A DNA stretch of 9,129 nucleotides, taken from the NCBI GenBank assembly GCA_027306715.1, contig DAHUZG010000293.1, positions 1 through 9,129 on the forward strand. The letters run 5' to 3'. The notes under the pieces were generated by a model. The model was not told where the DNA came from, did not search any database, and saw only the letters and a list, made by a program, of their open reading frames with translations. A program made the translations under genes and the position numbers. The stretch's first letter is position 1. Each line of letters opens with the position of its first letter. This DNA is from Acidimicrobiaceae bacterium. Its GTDB lineage: Bacteria; Actinomycetota; Acidimicrobiia; Acidimicrobiales; Bog-793. This document shows, in pieces, positions 1 through 6,882 of the stretch.

Positions 1-57
1 GCGATCAGCTACAAGCTCGGCGAGCGGGCATGGCTCGCCGAGCTTGTAGCTGATCGC
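1..57. repeat. Perfect fold-back palindrome at the window edge
   Basis: Bases 1-25 are the exact reverse complement of bases 33-57, with a 7-base centre (gggcatg). The palindrome begins at base 1, so it may extend further left. It lies inside the conserved DUF885 motif. The minus strand reads AISYKLGE then PCPLAELV, while the plus strand from base 1 reads AISYKLGE then RAWL. The plus-strand reading looks like the natural continuation of this family. The left end therefore seems to be the same gene re-joined to its own complement, as expected of a fold-back chimera at a contig end rather than a terminator. Confidence 0.9.
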
Positions 58-1545
58 TTGGCTCGGCCATCCGAGGTAGCGGACCACCTCGCTCTCGCAA
101 AAGGCGCGATGCTCGCCCGAGGCGCGCTCGATGTACTCGACGGCGCGCTCGTAGCTCCAGCGCTCGCCGGCACCCGGCCAGCCTGTGGGGATGGTGGCAC
201 CGGTGTGCAGGCCGATGTCGACGACGACGCGTGCCGCCCGGAACGCCTGAGCGCAGAGGAAGCCGAGCCGCTGCTCGGGCGCCGTGAAGCACCCCAGCTC
301 GTCCATCAGCCGCTCGGCATAGAGCGCCCACCCCTCGCCGTGGGCGGAGATGAAGCCGAGCTGGTGCCACGCGGTGAGAGGGACCAGGCGCGTCCAGCCG
401 ACCTGGAGGTGATGGCCAGGGACGGTCTCGTGGTAGACGGTGGTGACGACGTCCCAGGTGGTGAACCACTCCCGGCCGACGGTCGGGAACCAGGTCCGTC
501 CCGGCAGGGAGAAGTCGCGGCTCGGCGGCGTGTAGTAGGGGGCCGCGGCGCTGCCTTCGGGCGGGATCAGCACCTCGCAGCGGCGCAACGGCTCGGCGAT
601 CTCGAACTGGCTCCCGTGCAGCGAGGCGATCGTCTCGTCGGTGAGCTGCTGCAGCCAGTCCCGCCATGCCTCGGCGCCTTCGATGCCGCGGGCACGGTCG
701 GCGACGAGCGCCTCGCGCACCTTGTCGAAGCCGGCTCCCGGGGTGATGCGCTCGGCCTCGGCCGTCTTCTCGACCTCGATCCGGCGCAGCTCCTCCCAGC
801 CCCAGGCGTAGGCCTCGGCGAGGTCCGGCACGGCGCCGAGGGTGGCGGGGCAGGCAAGGCCGTAGCGCTCCTCGCCGACGCCGTCGGCCTCGGTCGCAAA
901 GGCGGCGTACTCCGTTCGGAGCCACTCGGCGAGCTCGCCGTAGGCGCGGTCGGCGCCAGCCCCGAGCGGCGACAGCCGAGCGGCGAGCGGTCCCTCGCCG
1001 TAGGTCGCAGCGAAACGGGAGAACCATCCGCCTCTCCCGCTCCCCGCCCAGGTGGCGCACTGCGAAGCGACAGCGAGCGTGCAGCGCCGCGATGCCGGCC
1101 GCCCCTCTGCAAGGCCCTTGGCGAGGCTCTCGCGGTAGCCGTCGAGCGCCGCCGGCACGCTGGCCAACCGGGAGGCGAGCGCCTCCCAGTCCTGCTCCTT
1201 CGAGTGCGCCGCGAGGTCGAAGATCATCCGCACCGTCGACGGCACGGCGCCGATGATGCGCAGGTCGCGTTCGTTCTCGCCGGCACCGAGCTGAGCGAGC
1301 ATCCCCTCGAGCTGGGTCTTCATGAAGAGCCGGCCGAGGCGGTCGGCCTCGTCCTCGCTCGTGGCAGAGGCGAGCTCGCCGAGCGCCCGCTCGAACAGCT
1401 CGCGCCGCGCCGAGGCACCGGCCGGCGAGTAGTCGGTGAGAGAAGTGGCATCGGCGCCGATCCCGAAGCTGTTGAGCGCCTCGTCGGGATCGAGCCGGGC
1501 GTAGTCCTCTACGAGCTTGGCCGAGACCTGGCCCACTGTTGCCAC
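1..1545 (-). CDS. DUF885-family zinc-peptidase-like protein, C-terminus cut off
   Basis: This frame stays open over 515 codons from a GTG start at 1545 to the window edge. A GGAGG ribosome site lies 4 bases before the GTG. The motif H-E-T-V-P-G-H-H at residues 372-379 and the downstream G-E-G-W with E404 match the HExxPGHH plus Glu pattern of DUF885 proteins, which are predicted metal-dependent carboxypeptidase-like enzymes. No signal peptide is visible, so a cytoplasmic location is inferred. The conserved C-terminal block YLGWPSQAISYKLGE is present, but the reading then enters an inverted copy of itself. The last ~11 codons (below about base 34) are therefore not believable protein, and the true C-terminus (perhaps 30-50 residues) is missing. 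Substrate is unknown. The family call is firm; peptidase activity is inferred from family motifs only. Confidence 0.85.
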   Translation of the reverse strand, partial: MATVGQVSAKLVEDYARLDPDEALNSFGIGADATSLTDYSPAGASARRELFERALGELASATSEDEADRLGRLFMKTQLEGMLAQLGAGENERDLRIIGAVPSTVRMIFDLAAHSKEQDWEALASRLASVPAALDGYRESLAKGLAEGRPASRRCTLAVASQCATWAGSGRGGWFSRFAATYGEGPLAARLSPLGAGADRAYGELAEWLRTEYAAFATEADGVGEERYGLACPATLGAVPDLAEAYAWGWEELRRIEVEKTAEAERITPGAGFDKVREALVADRARGIEGAEAWRDWLQQLTDETIASLHGSQFEIAEPLRRCEVLIPPEGSAAAPYYTPPSRDFSLPGRTWFPTVGREWFTTWDVVTTVYHETVPGHHLQVGWTRLVPLTAWHQLGFISAHGEGWALYAERLMDELGCFTAPEQRLGFLCAQAFRAARVVVDIGLHTGATIPTGWPGAGERWSYERAVEYIERASGEHRAFCESEVVRYLGWPSQAISYKLGEPCPLAELVADR

Positions 1546-1583
1546 GGAACCTCCCACTTTTGGCCGGGCGCGCCAGCGCTCCG

Positions 1584-1670
1584 GCGCCGCCGGCGATCGG
1601 CGGGAAAGGGCGGGATGCACGCGTGTCGCAGCGACGCTACCCCCGCGCCGCCGGCGATCGGCGGGGAAAG
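1584..1670. repeat. Two direct copies of a small hairpin repeat
   Basis: Bases 1584-1604 and 1645-1665 are identical over 21 positions. They are followed by aaag in the first copy and gaaag in the second, and the copies start 61 bases apart. Each contains a 6-bp stem with a 5-base loop: ccgccg-gcgat-cggcgg, at 1587-1603 and 1648-1664. A partial third copy of the GC-rich core sits at 1676-1687. The pair lies between the pspA stop and the DUF885 start, both minus strand. There is no T-run after either stem on the minus strand, so an intrinsic terminator is not supported. It could be a dispersed intergenic repeat or a control element. A weak minus-strand -10-like TAGCGT lies between the copies at 1634-1639. 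Confidence 0.6.
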
Positions 1671-1687
1671 CGCCCGCGCCGCCGGCG

Positions 1688-2452
1688 CTACGAGCTCGCT
1701 CGGTCGCCCGCTGCCGGCCCAGGCGGCGCGCCGCCGGGCGGGAGCGCCGCGGCCGTGGCCGAACCTGTTTTCAGCGCCGCCAGCTCGCTCTCGACCTGCG
1801 AGCTCTTGCCGAGCTGGTCGAGCTCGTGCTGGATGTCGTCGGTGCTGCCGCCGACGTCTTCGAGCACGCCGGACTCGAGCAGCTCGTCGAGGGCGCCGGC
1901 ATGGGCCTGCAGCTGGGCGATCTTGTCCTGGGCGCGCTCGATGGCTCCCCCGGAGTCGGTGATCGTCGAGGAGATCCCGGCGACGCTCTCGTTGATGCTC
2001 GAGGTCGCCTTGGCGGCGCTGTACTGCGCCTTCAGCGTCTCTTTCTGCGTGCGGAAGGAGTTGACGCGCTGCTGGAGGGCGTCGAGGGTCTTCTCGAGGC
2101 GCGCCTCCTGCTCGCTCAGCTGCTGGTGCTGCGGCTCCATCCCGTCGATCTGGGACTGTGCCTGGGCCTTCCGGGCGAGGGCCTCGCGGGCGAGGTCCTC
2201 CCGGCCGGCGGTCACCGCTTGCTGAGCCTGGTCCTGCAGATGGGCGACGGAAGCCTGCAGCTGCTGCTCTTGCAGCTCGATCCGCTTGCGGGCGGCGGCG
2301 ACGTCGACGAGCGCCTTGCGAACCTGGGTGAGCTGCTCGAGCATCTTCTCGTAGGAGAGGTCGAGCTGCTCGTCGGGCTTCTCGGCGGCGTCGAGGGCGC
2401 GGTTCGCCTTGGCGGCGATGATGTCGTGGGCGCGCTGGAGGAACGAGGACAT
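1688..2452 (-). CDS. pspA: PspA/IM30 family membrane-stress protein
   Basis: The 254-residue protein begins MSSFLQRAHDIIAAKANRAL, the amphipathic first helix typical of PspA/IM30 proteins that sits on the inner membrane face. A long, highly charged, Gln/Glu/Ala/Arg-rich coiled coil follows, from about residue 25 to 190. The length fits the family (about 220-270 residues). Residues from about 228 onward form a Pro/Gly/Ala tail of low complexity. Known role of the family: oligomeric scaffolds that bind stressed membranes and help keep the proton gradient. The ATG is set by AAGGAG seven bases upstream. No other Psp component (PspB, PspC, PspF, or the mycobacterial ClgR/Rv2743c set) is seen here, so partners and regulation must differ or lie elsewhere. 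The gene appears to have its own leader (see 2486-2544). Confidence 0.9.
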   Translation of the reverse strand: MSSFLQRAHDIIAAKANRALDAAEKPDEQLDLSYEKMLEQLTQVRKALVDVAAARKRIELQEQQLQASVAHLQDQAQQAVTAGREDLAREALARKAQAQSQIDGMEPQHQQLSEQEARLEKTLDALQQRVNSFRTQKETLKAQYSAAKATSSINESVAGISSTITDSGGAIERAQDKIAQLQAHAGALDELLESGVLEDVGGSTDDIQHELDQLGKSSQVESELAALKTGSATAAALPPGGAPPGPAAGDRASS

Positions 2453-2485
2453 CGGCGGCTCCTTCTCGGGGCGGGCGTTCCGCTC

Positions 2486-2544
2486 AGGTCCGGCGGCCGA
2501 GCCGCCGCTGGCGCGCCCTCTCGAGCGCGCGGCCCGCCGGACCT
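2486..2544 (-). promoter_or_regulatory. Structured region ahead of pspA with competing stem-loops
   Basis: Bases 2486-2498 pair with 2531-2544 as a long stem (13 pairs with one bulged G). The 32-base interior holds a gcgcgc/gcgcgc stem. The left arm can instead form a separate perfect 7-bp hairpin, cggcggc-cga-gccgccg at 2491-2507, which excludes the long stem. The region lies 33 bases before the pspA ATG and 79 bases after the stop of the upstream lyase gene. A minus-strand TACGCT (2563-2568) matches the TAnnnT form of a -10 box and would place the structure in a leader of about 100 bases. It has no T-run, so it is either a weak terminator of the lyase gene or a leader element of pspA. Confidence 0.4.
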
Positions 2545-2623
2545 CGGTTGCCCACGTCTCAGAGCGTAGTGACAGATGGCACCCCGTTCGGGCGCCGGCG
2601 ACGCCGAGCCGAGCGGGCGGGCG

Positions 2624-3571
2624 TCAAGAGACGCCGGTGACGCCGGCGACGCCGAGTTGAGCGAGCTCGGCGCGCAGCGCCTCGGCGGCGCGTGGGGAGA
2701 TCGGCTGCTGGGGCGCGGCGGGCCACTGCTCGCAGACCCCGGCGAGGGCCACGGCGAGCTTCCAGGCCCGTGGCGCCCCGGCGCGGCGGACGGCGTCGAC
2801 GATCGCCAGCAGCCGTCGCTGCTCGGCGACCGCGACGGCGGTGTCACCGGCGGCGAGGTGGGCGAGGATGCTCGTGCCGAGCTCGGGAACGAGGTTGAGC
2901 GAAGCGGCGATCGTCCCCGCCGCTCCGAGCTGGACGCTCGGCACGAGCATCGTGTCGGTCCCGGTGAGCAGCGAGAACGGTGTCTCGGGGGCGACCGCGG
3001 CGAGCAGCCGCGAGAAGTGCTCGAGGTCGCCTCCGGAGTCCTTCAGCCCGATCGCGCCCGCCTCGCCGGCGAGGGCTGTGACGACCTCCGGAGCGATCTG
3101 CACCTTCGTCATCTGGGGGATGTTGTAGAGCACGAGGGGGAGCGGGCTCGAGGCGAGCAAACGGCGGTACCAGGCCTCGACGTCGCCCGGGACGAGCGGG
3201 TAGTAGAAGGGCGGGCTGACGAGCGCGGCGTCGGCGCCGGCGCCGGCGTAGGCGTCGAGGTCGGCCAGCGCCTCCTCGAGGTTGGTCGCCACGACGCCGG
3301 GGATCACCGCCAGGCGGTCGCCGACGGCGGCAGCGACGCTGCCGGCGACCTCGACGCGCAGACGGCGTGCGAGCAGCGGCCCCTCTCCGGTCGTCCCCGT
3401 CGGCGAGATGGCGCTGATCGGATGGGCAGCGACGCGTTCGAGCAGCCGCTCGAGCCCGAGAGGGTCGAGCTTGCCGTCCTCGGTGAGCGGCGTGGCGAGG
3501 GCCACGATCGCGCCCGTGAGGAAGTCGGCGCCCGGCGTGCGGGGGAAAGCGGCGGGAGTCTGCTCGGCCAT
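2624..3571 (-). CDS. DHDPS/N-acetylneuraminate lyase family aldolase, not a typical DapA
   Basis: The 315-residue protein is a TIM-barrel class I aldolase. It has GTTGEG at residues 59-64 (carboxylate-binding loop), PPFYYPL at 120-126, the catalytic Tyr at Y149 in LYNIPQMT, and the Schiff-base Lys at K177 in GLKDSGGD. In true 4-hydroxy-tetrahydrodipicolinate synthase the Tyr motif reads YNVPxRT, whose Arg binds the aspartate-semialdehyde carboxylate. Here the equivalent residue is Met154. With KDSGGD, this favours another family branch, such as a 2-keto-3-deoxy-sugar-acid or 4-hydroxy-2-oxoglutarate type lyase or dehydratase. The substrate cannot be assigned. No Shine-Dalgarno site precedes the ATG at 3571. 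A -10-like CAGACT ends six bases before it, so a leaderless transcript is possible. It is divergent from glpK. Confidence 0.85.
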   Translation of the reverse strand: MAEQTPAAFPRTPGADFLTGAIVALATPLTEDGKLDPLGLERLLERVAAHPISAISPTGTTGEGPLLARRLRVEVAGSVAAAVGDRLAVIPGVVATNLEEALADLDAYAGAGADAALVSPPFYYPLVPGDVEAWYRRLLASSPLPLVLYNIPQMTKVQIAPEVVTALAGEAGAIGLKDSGGDLEHFSRLLAAVAPETPFSLLTGTDTMLVPSVQLGAAGTIAASLNLVPELGTSILAHLAAGDTAVAVAEQRRLLAIVDAVRRAGAPRAWKLAVALAGVCEQWPAAPQQPISPRAAEALRAELAQLGVAGVTGVS

Positions 3572-3673
3572 GTGCCGAGTCTGGCGCACCGGCCGCCGGC
3601 GGGAAAGCACGGCATGCTGTCGGGATGTCCTGCCTGGCCCAACCGGCCGACCTCTCCGCCGACTGCCGCTGAG
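3572..3673. promoter_or_regulatory. Divergent control region between the lyase gene and glpK
   Basis: These 102 bases must hold the start signals for both divergent genes. Bases 3598-3617 match 1599-1618 (next to the hairpin repeat) at 17 of 20 positions, sharing ggcgggaaag and a terminal atgc. On the minus strand TTTCCC and CAGACT are 17 bases apart, just ahead of the lyase ATG. This is a weak promoter candidate. No convincing plus-strand promoter for glpK is visible. Confidence 0.35.
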
Positions 3674-5212
3674 ATGGCCGGGCGCGACCTCGTCGTCGGC
3701 ATCGACCAGGGCACGACGGGCACGGCGGTGCTCGTGGTCGACGGGGAAGGCAACGTCGCCGGGCGAGCCTACCGGGAGCACCTCCAGCGTCTCCCTGCCC
3801 CCGGTTGGGTCGAGCACGACGGCGAAGAGATCTGGTCCACCGTCGTCGCACTGCTCGGCGAGGCGCTGGCGCGAGCCGGCGGTGGCGGCGGCGCGGATGC
3901 GGCCGGCGCCGAGGTCGTCGCCCTCGGGGTGGCCAATCAACGCGAGACGACGCTTCTCTGGGATCGCCGCAGCGGCGACCTCGTGGCCCCGGTGGTCGTC
4001 TGGCAGGACCGGCGCGGCGCGGCGATCTGCGAGCGCCTCGTGGCGGCAGGCCTCGGCCCGCTCGTCGAGCGCCGCACCGGCCTCGTGCTCCACCCGTACT
4101 TCTCGGCAAGCAAGCTGACGTGGCTCTTCGAGGCGGACCCGGCGCTGCGCCGGCGCGCCGAGCACGGGGAGCTCTGCTTCGGGACGATGGACAGCTTCCT
4201 GCTGTGGCGGCTGAGCGGGGGGGCGCTGCACGTGACCGACGCCACCAACGCCAGTCGCACCCTTCTCATGTCCCTCAACGAGCTGGCCTGGGACCTCGAG
4301 CTGTGCGAGCTGTTCGGCGTCCCGGCGGCCGTGCTGCCGCGCATCGTCGCCTCCGTCGGCGCCCTGGCGACGACGGCTCCGTCCGCCGTTCCGATGCTGC
4401 CGGGGGTCCCGCTGGCGGGCGTCCTCGGCGACCAGCAGGCGGCGCTTCTGGCACAAGCCTGCCAGGAGCCGGGCCAGGCGAAGAGCACCTACGGGACCGG
4501 GTCGTTCATCCTTGCCCACTCCGGAGGGCTCGTGGCCGAGCCGGGGAGCGGGCTTGTCGCCACCGTCGCCCTCGCAGAAGCAGGCGGTCGGCGCAGCTAT
4601 GCCCTCGAGGGCTCGATCTTCGTCACCGGTGCGGCGGTGCAGTGGCTGCGCGACGGTCTCGGGCTGATCGCCGACGCCGGCGAGAGCGAGCAGCTGGCCC
4701 GGTCGCTCCCGGGCAACGACGACGTCTTCTTCGTCCCCGCCCTCGCCGGGCTCGGCGCCCCCTACTGGGACCCTTCGGCGCGCGGCACCCTGCTCGGGGC
4801 GACGCTTCGGACCACCCGCGCCCATCTTGCACGCGCTGTGCTCGAGTCGATCGCCTACCGGACCCGCGACGTGCTCGAGGCGATGGCGCGTGCGGGGATG
4901 CCGGTGACGGTGCTGCGTGCCGACGGCGGCGCGACGGCGAACAACTGGCTGATGCAGTTCCAGGCAGACGTCGCCGGCGTCCCGGTGGACGTCGCCGCGG
5001 TTGCCGACACCACCGCCCTCGGCGCCGCCTACGCCGCCGGGCTCGGGGTCAGACGCTGGAGCGGGGTTGAGGAGGTGGGCTCGCTGCGGCGGAGCAGGGC
5101 ACGTTTCGAGCCGGGACTGGACCGTGGCCAGGCCGACCGGCTGTACGGGCGATGGCTCGCCGCCGTCGAGAGGGCTCGAGGGTGGGCCGAGCCGCCGCTG
5201 CGAGCGCAGTAG
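3674..5212 (+). CDS. glpK: Glycerol kinase
   Basis: The 512-residue FGGY-family kinase phosphorylates glycerol with ATP to sn-glycerol 3-phosphate in the cytoplasm. The phosphate-binding loop is near the start (GIDQGTTGT, D11). NQRETT at 88-93 supplies the Arg/Glu pair that holds glycerol, followed by WQDRR. FGTMDSFLLWRL lies mid-protein. GDQQAALLAQ carries D253, the expected catalytic base. YGTGSF and the ADGGATANNWLMQFQAD block from residue 416 form the nucleotide site. Length is normal (about 500). I chose the ATG at 3674 because the conserved N-terminus starts within five residues of it. An in-frame ATG at 3614 would add 20 unconserved residues. The ribosome site is poor. No glpF or glpD is adjacent, so glycerol uptake and oxidation genes lie elsewhere if present. 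Confidence 0.95.
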   Translation: MAGRDLVVGIDQGTTGTAVLVVDGEGNVAGRAYREHLQRLPAPGWVEHDGEEIWSTVVALLGEALARAGGGGGADAAGAEVVALGVANQRETTLLWDRRSGDLVAPVVVWQDRRGAAICERLVAAGLGPLVERRTGLVLHPYFSASKLTWLFEADPALRRRAEHGELCFGTMDSFLLWRLSGGALHVTDATNASRTLLMSLNELAWDLELCELFGVPAAVLPRIVASVGALATTAPSAVPMLPGVPLAGVLGDQQAALLAQACQEPGQAKSTYGTGSFILAHSGGLVAEPGSGLVATVALAEAGGRRSYALEGSIFVTGAAVQWLRDGLGLIADAGESEQLARSLPGNDDVFFVPALAGLGAPYWDPSARGTLLGATLRTTRAHLARAVLESIAYRTRDVLEAMARAGMPVTVLRADGGATANNWLMQFQADVAGVPVDVAAVADTTALGAAYAAGLGVRRWSGVEEVGSLRRSRARFEPGLDRGQADRLYGRWLAAVERARGWAEPPLRAQ

Positions 5213-5247
5213 CGGCCGATGTGCGCGCTGCGCCCGGAGCGCCGACG

Positions 5248-5323
5248 CGGTGACGGGCGCCTCGCGGTGCGCCGTGCGAGCCGTGCGTGGCCCCGCTCGG
5301 TACGCCGTCAGGCGCCGTCACCG
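5248..5323. terminator. Inverted repeat between convergent genes, candidate two-way terminator
   Basis: Arm cggtgacgggcgcc (5248-5261) pairs with ggcgccgtcaccg (5311-5323), with one bulged G and 49 bases between. Inside is a smaller ctcgc/gcgag stem (5261-5265 with 5276-5280). It lies between the convergent ends of glpK and the secreted-protein gene, where a shared terminator is expected. No T-run is present on either strand, so the call rests on position and pairing only. Confidence 0.4.
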
Positions 5324-5338
5324 TGACTGCTGCGAGGC

Positions 5339-6718
5339 TCAGTCGCCGCCGCCCTGGCCCGTCGAGCCCTGAGCGCCCGAGCCGCCCTGGCCCGTCGAGC
5401 TGTGGCCGTCGCCGTTGCCGTCCTGGTTGTTCTGGACGTGGACCCGCGTCAGGGTGGTCACACCGCTGACGACGGCACCCGCGACCTGGACCCTCGCCCC
5501 GGTCACGACCCCGGTCAGGTCGAAGCCAGCCGGCACGTCGAAGGTGACCCGCGCCGTGCCGTCCACAGGCTGGACGATGAGGTTCGAGGAGTTGACCTTG
5601 GCGACGGTGCCCTCGACCTCGACAGCGGGGGCGGTGGATCTCGCAGCGTCGCCTCCGTCGCCGCTCTGCACGTCGAGCTGCTGCAGCGTGAGGACGCCAT
5701 TGACGATCTCCCCGGTCGCCTCGACCCGCGAGGAGGTCGTGATGCCGGTCACGGGGAAGCCGGAGGGGATGGCGAAGCTGACCGCCGCGGCGCCCTCGCC
5801 CGGTTGCACGACGAGGCTCGAGGAGGTGATCGAGGTGACGCTGCCCTCCACCTGAACCGCCGGCGCCGGGTTGCTCGACGACGTGCTCGTCGGCTGGCTG
5901 GCGCCGTCGCCGCTGCTGCTCGAGGCTGCGAGGGTCTCGTCGGTGATGGTCACCAGGCTGAAGGCCTGGTTCGAGTAGTACACGACCACCTCGACGCGGT
6001 CTCCGGCGACGATGACCGAAGGCAACGTCAGGCTGGCCGGCACGCTGATCGTCGTGGAGGCCCCGTTGTCCACGGCCAGCACGAGCTGGCCGGCGGTGAC
6101 GGAGCTGAGCACGCCCTCGAGGTCGATGAGGTCGGACTGGCCGACGGGCTGAGCGCTCGTCTCGACGAGCGATCCGCCGCTGATCGAGACGTTGGCGGAG
6201 ACGACCGTTCCCGGCGATAGCGGGCTTGACCCGGCGATCGAGTGGACGGGGAGCCGGCCTCCGGACGCACCTGGTCGGGAGACCGCCAGCACGCTGCCGC
6301 CGCCGGCGAGCAGCATGCCCTCAGACGACGACCTCACGACCGTGGCGCGCAGCCGTGCGTGCCCGGTACGGCCGTGGGTCCTCAACGTCGCCAGGCGGTA
6401 GGTACCGTCGCCGAGGCGACGTGCAACAGCGCGAACCTCGGTGCCCGGTGCGAGGCGGCCGAGGGTCGACGACGACGTCACCCGCAGCGTCTGGACCGCT
6501 CCGGACCGTGAGGCGACGATCACAGCCCGTCGCGCCGGCTGGCGAGCGATGACCACGCCGGCGATGGTGGCTCGCGGCATGCCCGGTGCCGCGGGATGCT
6601 GCCCGTGCCGCGACGTCGGCACCGCAGCGAGCGCAGGCACTGCGGGAGCGAGCAGCAGCGCCGATGTGACCGCGATGGCCTTCAGCCCGGATCTCCGGGC
6701 GGTCCGGTTCGTGCCCAC
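5339..6718 (-). CDS. Secreted modular beta-rich protein, DUF5666-like
   Basis: The 459-residue protein has a clear Sec signal peptide: Arg/Lys-rich start, hydrophobic run AIAVTSALLLAPAVPALA, and likely cleavage after A31. There is no lipobox or sorting signal, and no cysteine. The mature part is a series of about five modules of roughly 60 residues at about 51-112, 122-188, 198-262, 289-351 and 368-429. Each has the rhythm VEGxVxxVxxxxLxVxP...VxFxVPxGF...GxRVxVxGxVxxGxxTLxxVxVQ. This resembles DUF5666 beta-barrel repeats, whose function is unknown. Modules 4 and 5 are closest to each other. Linkers are Ser/Gly-rich and the C-terminus is a Gly/Ser/Gln tail. I chose the GTG at 6718, not that at 6727, because the ribosome site overlaps the latter. 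The gene follows the sigma/anti-sigma pair on the same strand after 164 bases. Confidence 0.75.
   Translation of the reverse strand: MGTNRTARRSGLKAIAVTSALLLAPAVPALAAVPTSRHGQHPAAPGMPRATIAGVVIARQPARRAVIVASRSGAVQTLRVTSSSTLGRLAPGTEVRAVARRLGDGTYRLATLRTHGRTGHARLRATVVRSSSEGMLLAGGGSVLAVSRPGASGGRLPVHSIAGSSPLSPGTVVSANVSISGGSLVETSAQPVGQSDLIDLEGVLSSVTAGQLVLAVDNGASTTISVPASLTLPSVIVAGDRVEVVVYYSNQAFSLVTITDETLAASSSSGDGASQPTSTSSSNPAPAVQVEGSVTSITSSSLVVQPGEGAAAVSFAIPSGFPVTGITTSSRVEATGEIVNGVLTLQQLDVQSGDGGDAARSTAPAVEVEGTVAKVNSSNLIVQPVDGTARVTFDVPAGFDLTGVVTGARVQVAGAVVSGVTTLTRVHVQNNQDGNGDGHSSTGQGGSGAQGSTGQGGGD
5348..5400. repeat. 20-bp direct repeat in the 3' end of the secreted-protein gene
   Basis: Bases 5348-5367 and 5381-5400 are identical over 20 positions with a 33-bp period. 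They encode the repeated STGQGG of the C-terminal tail. This is in-frame tail expansion, not a mobile element. Confidence 0.8.
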
Positions 6719-6723
6719 GACCG

Positions 6724-6733
6724 TCACCTCCTT
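6724..6733 (-). promoter_or_regulatory. Ribosome binding site deciding the secreted-protein start
   Basis: The minus strand reads AAGGAGGTGA, nearly a full match to the 16S anti-Shine-Dalgarno sequence. The GGAGG core is eight bases before the GTG at 6718. The other in-frame GTG (6727) lies within this site and cannot be served by it. Confidence 0.8.
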
Positions 6734-6882
6734 GGCCGGAGCGACGACCCTCGTGGCCGCCGCCTCCCTAGCCTCACCCCAGCAATCGCCGCGACTGCCG
6801 GCTTGTCACGCCGCATCGGCGATATGACCAGTTCTTGACGAGCGAAGGGACGCGAGTGGCTCACAGCAGCCGTGGCATCGCG
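6734..6882 (-). other. Spacer between anti-sigma and secreted-protein genes, with a small hairpin
   Basis: It holds a perfect 5-bp stem with a 3-base loop, cgccg-cat-cggcg at 6809-6821. This is extended by gtca (6805-6808) and tgac (6825-6828) with a 3-base bulge. It could slow or end transcription after the anti-sigma gene, but there is no T-run. I see no promoter I would defend, so whether the secreted-protein gene has its own start or is read through is open. Confidence 0.3.

Noticed and set aside
1584..1670. Possible CRISPR-like array
   Set aside because: There are only two full copies with one spacer-like gap, GC-only stems, and no cas gene in the window.
58..1962. Long plus-strand open frame of 634 codons across the DUF885 gene
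   Set aside because: It is antisense to a gene with clear catalytic motifs and has no recognisable domain. Long spurious frames are expected at this GC content.
2576..3673. In-frame upstream extension of glpK by 366 codons
   Set aside because: It lies antisense to the lyase gene and has no conserved content. The FGGY fold begins at 3674.
3572..4825. Minus-strand N-terminal extension of the lyase
   Set aside because: It is antisense to glpK and is low-complexity Arg/Gly/Ala. The lyase fold begins just after the ATG at 3571.
6803..6828. Plus-strand TTGTCA and TATGAC as a promoter
   Set aside because: Spacing is only 14 bases and no plus-strand gene follows.
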